From assembly GCA_017979445.1 (NCBI GenBank), contig CM030705.1, forward strand, positions 12,066,679 through 12,130,678: 64,000 nt of DNA, read 5' to 3'. Shown here in pieces: positions 56,612 to 64,000 of the stretch. A model generated the notes under the pieces. That model saw only the letters and a program-made list of their open reading frames with translations, made no database searches and had not been told where the DNA came from. Position numbers and translations under genes: made by a program. The stretch comes from Akebia trifoliata. Its lineage: Eukaryota > Streptophyta > Magnoliopsida > Ranunculales > Lardizabalaceae. Each line of letters opens with the position of its first letter. Within the stretch, counting starts at the first letter, position 1.

Positions 56612-58513
56612 GTTAATTTCTTTCTTTCTTTCTTTTGTTCCCTCCTTTGCTTCTTGTTCTCACTTACCCTGAGCAGTGTTTTGAATCTCAAGTTTCATAG
56701 GTTCCAACAAGCTCCAAGGCTTGGCCAATGTAAAAGAGAGACTTGAACAAGTTCTTGTAAATGTTGATCGAAATTCCCCCTATTTTCGAAGGCTTCAACA
56801 TTTGACAACTTTCCTCTCATCACAATTTATTATCCTCGATACCTCAGGTAATAGCTAAAATCTAAACAATTTCATTTTATTATTTTTTCATTTTATGAAA
56901 TGTGGGGTATAAGGGAGTAAACGTAATCAGGGAATTTTGGAGTTAGGTTTGGATGAGTTTGTGTTTTTGTTGTTGTTCAGATTAGCTTAAAATGTTATAA
57001 ATGGTTGGAGAGAGAAAATTGTGGCAGTTTGTTATGAATCTAGATTTGGCCGTAATTCACACCAAATTAAAGGGAATCAGAAAAAGATTTTGAGGTTGTG
57101 GGCTTTCCTTTGGAACCAATTTGTCTGTTACTAATTAAAATGATTTTATTTTGATATTGGGGGACGATGATTGTATGAACAGATTCAAGAATGATCTTTG
57201 AACATGAGGTTTGGATCTCTCCATCCAAGGCTGCTGGAGCTTTGGATATAGATCTTCTAGATCCCCTCATGGTGGACTGAGAATCATCCTACTCAAACTG
57301 GTAACGGTGTAGGTGTTTCTGCCCCCATGGTCATGGATGTGATGTTGGATCAAATTAGGGACCAACAGTTCTTATGGTTTGGGGCCTTGTGGGTTGTTAG
57401 AGTTCGAAGTTTGGTGGTGGTGGTGGTGGGTTGGGTTTTAGTTTAGTGGTGGATTTGATGGAGAATGTCGAGCAATCTAATAGGTTAGATTATTACATCC
57501 ATTTACTCTTGACTTGAGCACCAATAATTAACCACCTTCATTCATATTTTGTACCCATTATTACGTCCTAGGTGTAAGTACACGGAAGACACGGCACGAC
57601 ACCTGAGACTTGGGTGGTCGCTCTTCTTGTTACATGGATTTCCATTTCCAAAACAGGGGAAGGGGTTTTGCTGCTTTCCACTAAAAGCATAAACCAAAGC
57701 ACGAAGAAGTGATTTGTGGTTTGGCATGGTAAGAACGGGTGTGGGTGCAGTTACACTGTAATGCACAAATTTATTTATTTATTTTAACTTCCCCATATAC
57801 AAACATGTGATGTGCCTTCAGAGATGACATAATGGTTTTAGACAGCACACAATAATCAAAATAAATTATAAATTTTATAATGTTGATCTACGTCTTCCTT
57901 GTCCTAAAAAGCCTTATCTATTTGTCTTCCATTTTCTTCTTGTCATTTAATATGGATTATTCCTACATCAATTCATTATGTGTTTAAAAGTTGGTCCTCC
58001 TCTGTCTTTAGCTTTTGAGGTAAAAATAAAAAACGTACTCTTTATTTTTTTTTTACCATTTAAAATTTTTCAGGAGATCTTGCAAAGGACTGCTAAGATC
58101 TCTAAAAATAATATTAAAAAAAGAAGAGCTCCAATGATATAATTCTTGATATTAAAGTAGATGCGTGTCTATGGTCTAATATTATTCCAAAAGTTTAAGG
58201 AAACTTTCTTTGCAATTATATGTTTTTTTTAAATGGGATTATTTATGTGATTTCATTTTTTCTTAGAATTTGATGGCATTTTGTTATTGGAGCATTACTT
58301 TCCTTGGTGAGTTGTCTCAAGGTGCTTCCAACTCCTTTTATATTTGTGTTGCCTGTCCTCATAGTTATTTCTTTACTCATGATAAATGCGCACCAATTGG
58401 TATGCTTGTGTCACGTAATGTTCAATAATCCTACCTCTACTTTAATTATTCGACTTTGCTTCTACAAGCAACATCTTCCACAATCTCTATATCCTTATGT
58501 ATAATATTAGGAA
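56612..58513. other. Spacer after the helicase gene
   Basis: No supported gene. A TGG repeat lies at about 57411-57430. Short ORFs on the minus strand (57067-57270 and 57542-57766) have no recognisable domains. Confidence 0.5.
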
Positions 58514-58990
58514 ATTTTAGAAACACCTCTTATAAAATTGGTGATATTAGGTTTACCCCCTTGCAAAATGCAAGATTTAGTTGAACCCCTTTGACCGTAA
58601 GACAATGTTGCTTTATCTTGATATTTTGATCTAGTAATTTAAGTACAATAATGTTGAAGTGACCTTAAGATTGTACCTCACGCATACTTGACACAAAAGT
58701 GTATAAGAATTATAGATGTATTACAATGAGATACATAAGAAAAAGCATTTATGATTTCTATACACTTTCACATCAGGACATGTGATACGAAGTACAATCT
58801 TGAGATCACTCCAACATGACTTTTTTTCAGTATTTCAAGAACATTTTGAAAAAAAAAAAAAATAGAATTTCATTGTTAAATCATCAAGAAAACGCACCCT
58901 TAACTTTTGATCAAAAGGGTAAGTTTGACCTTGCATTTTGAAAGGGAGTAAATCTAATATCACTAATTTTATAAGGGGCGTTTCTAAAAC
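58514..58990. mobile_element. Foldback element of about 477 bp, paired along most of its length
   Basis: The outer arms TTTTAGAAACACCTCTTATA and TATAAGGGGCGTTTCTAAAA pair and continue for about 60 bp. An inner pair, TGTTGAAGTGACCTTAAGAT and ATCTTGAGATCACTCCAACA, and an innermost pair, AAAGTGTATAAGAA / TTTCTATACACTTT, follow. The middle recalls the core of family 2 and 3 foldbacks, so one foldback may lie inside another. Confidence 0.75.
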
Positions 58991-59162
58991 ATCATAATAG
59001 ATTCTATACTGTTAACTTTTAGAACATTTTTTCTTATCAAGGGTGTTGGTACTTAATTTATGCTCTACATACTCAATATTTTAATTTTACTTATTCTAAA
59101 TAGTTAAGATCTAGAATGATGTCTCATTCCTATAGGATATGAACGATACCATTTACATGGTA

Positions 59163-59250
59163 AGATTTGGTTAGTGTTTAAAACATGTCGGACTCTTAAA
59201 CAAGTCAAGATTTGGTTAGTGTTTAAAACATGTCGGACTCTTAAACAAGT
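59163..59250. repeat. Near-exact tandem duplication of 45 bp
   Basis: AGATTTGGTTAGTGTTTAAA.. to ..CTCTTAAACAAGTC occurs at 59163-59207 and again at 59208-59250 without a visible difference, so the event is recent. Confidence 0.9.
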
Positions 59251-59509
59251 CTCGCATGCAACTCTATGTGTTTTAACTCCAAACAAAACACATGGACACT
59301 GTTTGTTGCTATGGGAACGGGATATTGTTTTGGATCGTGACTCTATTCTAAATAGTCCTTGAAACTCCAACATCTCTCCATTATTGGAGTCATTTCTTGT
59401 TTTATCAATTAATATTGTATGATTTATGTTTGTAGTCTTGAACTAAGATACATCTATTTTGAACCTAATTAGAAAAAACAATACCATTTGGGTCCTTAGG
59501 TTTATATTG

Positions 59510-59862
59510 GAGAGTTGCTAGCACCCCAACTTCTAGTTCTTACACCCCAATTTTAAAATAAAAATATAGAAAATAAGAATATGATTGAAAATAAGTAAAA
59601 GATGGGGTTTTGATAAAAGCTCTATTATTTTTTAGTTTTAGCTAGATTTCTAATTTTTGGATTTAGGATTTTATATAAGCTTAATTATAATTGTAAACAA
59701 CTATTGAAATTCTTGGAACGTGTGTTATAATGTCGAGCTTATAATTTGAGCTGATCGTTTATAATATTCGAATGGTGTGTTTTAATCTTTAGATGGAGTG
59801 CCGTAAATAAATTAAGAGATTGGGGTGTAATAAGTAAAAGTTGGGGTGCCAATAGCAGCTCT
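59510..59862. mobile_element. Long relative of foldback MITE family 1
   Basis: The left arm GAGAGTTGCTAGCACCCCAA..TTCTTACACCCCAA and right arm TTGGGGTGTAATAAGTAAAA..GTTGGGGTGCCAATAGCAG pair, as in the 120-bp copies, but the centre is about 230 bp longer. It may be nearer the parent element. No ORF is present. Confidence 0.7.
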
Positions 59863-60329
59863 ATTAGTCTCTTAGATCTTGAATCTAACGGTCATGGTCA
59901 TTTCAATTTGAAATTTTTTTCAAAATCAATATTTAGATTTCGAACGATCAATGTGGCCCTCGATAGATTCACAACCACCCAATCTGATTTTATATATGAT
60001 AAAAAGAAGTTCGGAGTTTGACAGTCTTGTTGTAAGCCAGGGCAATCCGTCGTCCTACTTCCTAGACCGTTGGATGGTAGTTGAGTACCGAACACCTTAG
60101 GGAGAGTTGAGGTTCACGTGGGTGAAATATTATAACGAAACAAAGTTCCGATAATACCCCTCAACCCCACCAAACCTTCTCTTCCATTCGAACTTCGCGC
60201 CAAGACAGGAGGGAAAAAAACAAACTTTTATTTTTTATTTTTTTATTTTTCGACTATTAAAATTAATGAAAGGACACATATGACCTCATGTGTCTTTTTT
60301 TTCCCTTTAATAATTAATTTCCAGACCAC
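59863..60329. other. Spacer and probable promoter of the SEC14-like gene
   Basis: AT-rich with a CCCC/CTTCTCTTCC stretch near 60155-60190. No clear TATA box was chosen. Confidence 0.4.
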
Positions 60330-60535
60330 CAACCAGTCTCCTCCTCAGGTCTTTTCGTCAATTTTCAATGATCCCAATTGTTTTTCTTTCAAAACCCATC
60401 TTTCAGATCTATTTTTAAGGATACCCTTTTGAAGGGTTGGCCAGATTTGCGATCACTTTGGGGCAGTTGAGATTATTCAGGAGAGGAGATACAGAGAGAA
60501 ACAGTGAAGTTGTTTAGTTTTGCATTGCTGACTTG
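60330..60535 (+). other. Probable first (non-coding) exon of the SEC14-like gene
   Basis: A CT-rich leader-like segment (CTCCTCCTCAGG, then GGAGAGGAGATACAGAGAG) ends GACTTG before GTAATAATCT, a good donor. The nearest suitable acceptor in the right orientation is CCTACAG at 63641-63647, just before the SEC14 start codon. That would make a 3.1-kb leader intron. This is inference from position and splice signals. Confidence 0.4.
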
Positions 60536-61138
60536 GTAATAATCTGTTTATTTTTAGCATTTTTGTTATTTTTTTTTAAAATTTTAATATGTTGGGCATT
60601 ATGATTTACTGTGTTGGGTTTGTTAAATCACAAGCAAAATCCTTGAAAAGTTTTTTTTTTAAAATATAAATTCTGATATTATTATCTTGGATGATTCAAG
60701 TTGTTGATACCAAATTGGTAATTAAATTCCAAGTTATTACTGCTAAACAACTTAGTGGTAAGAGGGTGGGGTGAGAGTGAGTTTTGAACTCAGGTCTGTT
60801 GCATCAACACTCACATATTTTTCCAGCTTACTAAGCTGTCATCTTCTACTTTTAACGTTATTTTAACATGCAAAAGCTTTAACACTGCTAATAGCTTTGT
60901 GGGTTATTGGATTTATAAGTCCAAAAAAAAATAAATTATTAGTATAATATTTTATTTTAGAATTAAAGCTTTATTAACACTTCCATCTTGATATGGTTGA
61001 GGATGTGAGAGGGCTTTCTTGGTTCAAATGAGAAAATGTACTTTGAAGGGTAGAATGCTATTACAAAAAAATTTAAACAAACAAGAGAATTAAAAAATCA
61101 GTCCATTCTGACATTCTAAAAATTGTGTTTTACGGCTT

Positions 61139-61212
61139 AGAACCATAGCTCAGATGGTTTGACACATTGCAAAGCAACTTTGAGGTCGTGGGTTCAAGTC
61201 CAGCTTACCCAT
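61139..61212 (+). repeat. tRNA-like sequence (degenerate tRNA or SINE head)
   Basis: A box TAGCTCAGATGG (61146-61157) and B box GGGTTCAAGTCC (61190-61201) have tRNA spacing, and TTGCAAA sits where an anticodon loop would be. The acceptor stem does not pair and the T stem has a mismatch, so a working tRNA is unlikely. Confidence 0.55.
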
Positions 61213-61342
61213 CGAAAAACAAAAATTGATGTTGTGTATTGTGGGCAAGTTTATTCTAATGTTTTTGATAGTTCATAATTCAGATGCGTTTGAAGGGATT
61301 TTTTTTGCCCGATAGATAGGTTCAAAAGGTTGTTATACTATA

Positions 61343-62945
61343 AACCTAGAAATAAAAACTTAGAAAAATGATATATTTTTATAAATATGCCCACTTTGAG
61401 GGGGCAAAACCTCCTATGGACTTTCCCAAAATTTTCTTCTCCCTAGCCTAATTACCTAAAACCATTATTTGTAATCTGCTTCCAAGGACAATTTGGGCAA
61501 TGTCCCCGGTTCTTCCACACCTCACAAGAGTGCATCTCTGTTTTTGTGATCTATAACATAAATCTTGTAGTATTAGAACAACTTAATCCTATTCGATAGG
61601 ATCTAAATTCTGATCTAATGACTACTAAAATTGTTGTAGCATCCAACTTCCCTTTGAATAATAAATCTTGTTCTCAAGGTTAAAATATGAAGAATTGATG
61701 GTAGGAATATTCAAATCTTCATTTTAATACAACATGTTCTTAAATAGTCAGAAAAACTAGGTTGATCACTCTATGGTGTCCTCCTCCTAATATCACTTTA
61801 AAGGGATTTTCCTCCAACCATTATTCTAACCTTCAACCAGAGAAAATAACATGATTGTTAGCAGTTAGAACCAAAGCCCAGCTCGAAGGTTCTCATACCT
61901 TCTGCAGTTATAATTAGAAGCCCACATGTTCTAACACGTTCAACAGTTGATAAACTCCTCACACATGATCTCCCACATGTTAGTTTGTTTTGTTGTATTT
62001 ATATATACATATCTAATGAGAATGTAAGTAAGTCCAGCAAATCAGAAAGTTTCAAATTCAATGCTTTCTTCTACTTTAACTTGGTATCAAAGCCAAGGTT
62101 GGTTCAAACATTCTTTTTTTTTTTAGCCATGCCTTCATTAACCTCATCTTCTACTCAAGTTCTTCCCATCATGCCTAATATTGCTCATATGGTTTTCATT
62201 AAGCTTTGACCATTCCAATTATCTTTTATGGAAAAGTGAATTGTTGCCTATACTTTGTGCTAATGACCTCCATCCCTTTATTGATGATAATGTGGCCCCA
62301 CCTCCCTCAACAATTACATATACAGATGGCAACTTAATTCCCATCCCGGAATACCAATCATGGAGAAAAATCGATATGACTCTTCTTAGTTGGATTAATG
62401 CAACCTTGACTAAGAGTGCTATGTCACAAGTAGTTGGATTGTCATCCTCACGTGAAGTATGGAATGCTCTTGCTTCTCGATACACCCAACGCTCACAAGC
62501 CTAGGTTTTGCAATTACGCTTGCAATTATTATCTATCAAAAAGGAAGCACTCTCTGTAGATGAATATCTCAAGAAATTGAAGTCTATAACAGATGCTTTG
62601 GCCATGATTCAAAATCCTGTTTCGGATTATGTTTTGGTTCTAACTGCTAACAACTATGTATTACAAACCTGGAAAAGAAAACTAAAATAATTTTATCGAT
62701 ATGAGCACTTCTCGCTTTGAGAAGGCAAACATCCTAGTGAACTTCGCCCAAAATTATTTTTTCTCCCCAACTTAAATCCGTAAAATCCTTACCCAAAGAA
62801 AAGATAGGCAAAGAAAACTGACCGAATCAATCACGTCCTCAATCAAATCTCTCAATATGCAAATCCAATACAATTTGATCCTACTATATAAGATTATAAA
62901 TATCCAATTTAATAACTACTAAAATTATTAATTCCTAAATTAGGC
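61343..62945 (+). mobile_element. Decayed Ty1-copia retrotransposon relic
   Basis: A primer-binding site, TGGTATCAAAGC (62082-62093, initiator-Met type), lies 35 bases before a broken gag. Sequence before it (61343-61680) and after the gag (62665-62945) appears homologous: CACTTTGAGGGGGCAAAAC..CTTTCCCAAAATTTTCTTCT against CGCTTTGAGAAGGCAAAC..CTTCGCCCAAAATTATTTTT, then AATGACTACTAAAATTGTT against AATAACTACTAAAATTATT. These may be diverged LTR remnants. Protease, integrase and RT regions are missing. Confidence 0.6.
62129..62690 (+). pseudogene. Copia gag fragment, broken
   Basis: The translation shows the plant copia gag start (DHSNYLLWKSELLPIL..WRKIDMTLLSWINATLT..EVWNALASRYTQRSQA), then SIKKEALSVDEYLKKLKSI after a stop. 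It is disrupted by a frameshift near 62205 and an in-frame TAG at 62502-62504, and it ends near 62690, before any zinc knuckle. It is non-functional. Confidence 0.85.
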
Positions 62946-63647
62946 CCCCTAACAAGTTGGGGGGGGGGGGATTTGGGAGAATTTAACGTCAGCTTGACAT
63001 TTTTTTTTGGTTTCTTCTATTAGACCTATTAGTCATTACAAGGGCCTATTTGAGAGTAGTGGTGTGTATTTGAGTTGGGGAAATAAGCTTTAGAGGTCTC
63101 ATTTCTATGAAGGAAGCAAGTCAAGAACACTAATTTTATTGCTTCTCTAATTCGTTGTTTCAGTCCCTCTCTAGTTTTCTCATCTGACTCTACATCTGCA
63201 AATAACAGACACTATGGGACCTTGTAAATATGGGCAGTTAATCCATCCAAAAAATGCAAAACAAGTATGGCCTGTAGTTAAAAACCTTCTCATCTTACCA
63301 ATACCCCCAACTGTTGTGACCCTAATTACAACTTCATCATACATGTTCATAATATTATTCACTTAAGAGAATAAGAAGGTTAAATTGGAATTAATTTTTT
63401 AATATAAATTACTTGAAACACCATGCTTGGACCTATACTAGTAATTCCCTCTAATTTCAGAGGTTTACTGGATTGCATTAAGCATGGTTTCCTGTTTCTC
63501 TTCTATTTATCACAATGGAACCTCTCTTTGTTTGCTATATGGGATAACAAGGCTGCCATTCTTTGTGGCATATAAACTTCAGTTAATAATGATCTTCATA
63601 GCAAAGACCAAGGGAATAATAACTGTTTTGCAAATGTTGTCCTACAG
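62946..63647. other. Spacer or intron sequence before the SEC14 coding start
   Basis: Contains a ten-G run near 62960-62969 but no recognised element. A short plus ORF (63484-63750) is mostly intron and overlaps the SEC14 first coding exon in another frame. Confidence 0.5.
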
Positions 63648-63663
63648 GAAGACTTTGGCAATT

Positions 63664-63983
63664 ATGAGTACCGATTTAAAGAAATCCGCTTCAAATGGCC
63701 ATGAAAACCCTTCATCATCCACAGAACAGCAGGAAAAGGTACTCCCCTAGTGTGCACTCATTACTTTTGGGAAGCTTTGGAGCCCATGAAACCCCTTATT
63801 TTGCAGATTAATGAAGTGAGAAGATCATTAGGGCCATTGCCAGATAAACTGTCCTTGTACTGTTCTGATGCATCAATCTCAAGGTATCTGAGAGCGCGAA
63901 ACTATAATGTCAAGAAAGCAATTAAAATGCTTAAAGAAACCTTGAAATGGAGGTTTGAATACAAGCCCGAAGAAATACGTTGG
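63664..63983 (+). CDS. SEC14-like CRAL-TRIO lipid-transfer protein (N-terminal part, continues outside window)
   Basis: Cytosolic or membrane-associated protein of the Sec14 family, which binds and exchanges phosphatidylinositol and other lipids. Coding exons are 63664-63738 (25 codons) and 63807-63983 (59 codons); both junctions are GT-AG and in phase, and a donor after Trp84 leads out of the window. The start is the ATG in ATTATGAGT, 16 bases after a CCTACAG acceptor, so a leader intron is likely. The first exon codes a Ser/Glu-rich, disordered N-terminus (MSTDLKKSASNGHENPSSST). The second holds the CRAL-TRIO N-terminal helices, with SRYLRARNYNVKKAIKMLKE and TLKWRFEYKPEEIRW. It resembles the short plant Sec14 proteins (no GOLD or nodulin tail is expected in this branch), but the lipid-binding domain is not visible. 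Confidence 0.92.
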
Positions 63984-64000
63984 GTATGCCATTATTTATC

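Noticed and set aside
57542..57766. Minus-strand ORF of 74 codons
   Set aside because: No domain, no splice partners and no repeat match; length is within chance expectation.
59104..59373. Minus-strand ORF of 89 codons with an internal repeat
   Set aside because: The repeat in the protein is only the 45-bp tandem DNA duplication read through; no other coding evidence.
60735..60850. tRNA-like string CTTAGTGGTAAGAG followed by TTTTGAACTC
   Set aside because: The second box is poor and there is no target duplication or second copy, so the resemblance may be chance.

Overview
The window is nuclear DNA of a flowering plant, probably a eudicot. Genes are split by GT-AG introns, spacers are AT-rich and full of transposons, and all five host genes resemble well-known land-plant families. 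The species cannot be named from this sequence. There are no rRNA genes, no CRISPR array and no bacterial-type operons.

Layout, left to right. (1) 1-1602, + strand: C-terminal half of a peroxisomal long-chain acyl-CoA oxidase (ACX2 type). (2) 2488-15548, - strand: a complete five-exon DUF630/DUF632 gene (APSR1/NRG2-like, 718 aa). It converges tail-to-tail with ACX2. Its third intron is 9.2 kb because a LINE with two open ORFs (5314-12290, flanked by an 18-bp target duplication) has landed antisense in it. The same gene carries a SINE and three copies of one short foldback element. (3) 16.2-22.4 kb: spacer with foldback elements. (4) 22431-25152, - strand: a two-exon LRR receptor-like kinase of subfamily III with an atypical catalytic loop. 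(5) 25.2-46.2 kb: 21 kb of spacer without a convincing gene. It is a layered deposit of SINEs, hAT-like elements with 8-bp duplications, Mutator-like foldbacks with 9-bp duplications, and a 1.6-kb inverted repeat that was itself invaded. (6) About 46.25-56.6 kb, + strand: a SEN1/UPF1-type SF1 helicase (1380 aa) with a TATA box, a CT-rich leader, a long 5'UTR intron containing an hAT-like element, and an overlapping upstream ORF. A minisatellite rich in ACGT-core motifs lies 0.5-0.9 kb upstream of the TATA box. (7) 56.6-60.3 kb: spacer with a 480-bp foldback. (8) About 60.3-64 kb, + strand: start of a SEC14/CRAL-TRIO lipid-transfer gene; a broken copia relic lies in what is probably its 5'UTR intron.

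The host genes do not form a pathway. Their order may be conserved: from memory, Arabidopsis also has a DUF630/632 gene close to a SEN1-like helicase gene at two loci. The main value of the window is its record of transposition: more than ten elements have readable termini and target duplications, and several are nested, so relative ages can be read. I found no convincing new multi-gene system. The least ordinary items are the intact LINE with its very long ORF1, the MITE family concentrated in one gene, the bZIP-site minisatellite and the overlapping uORF on the helicase.
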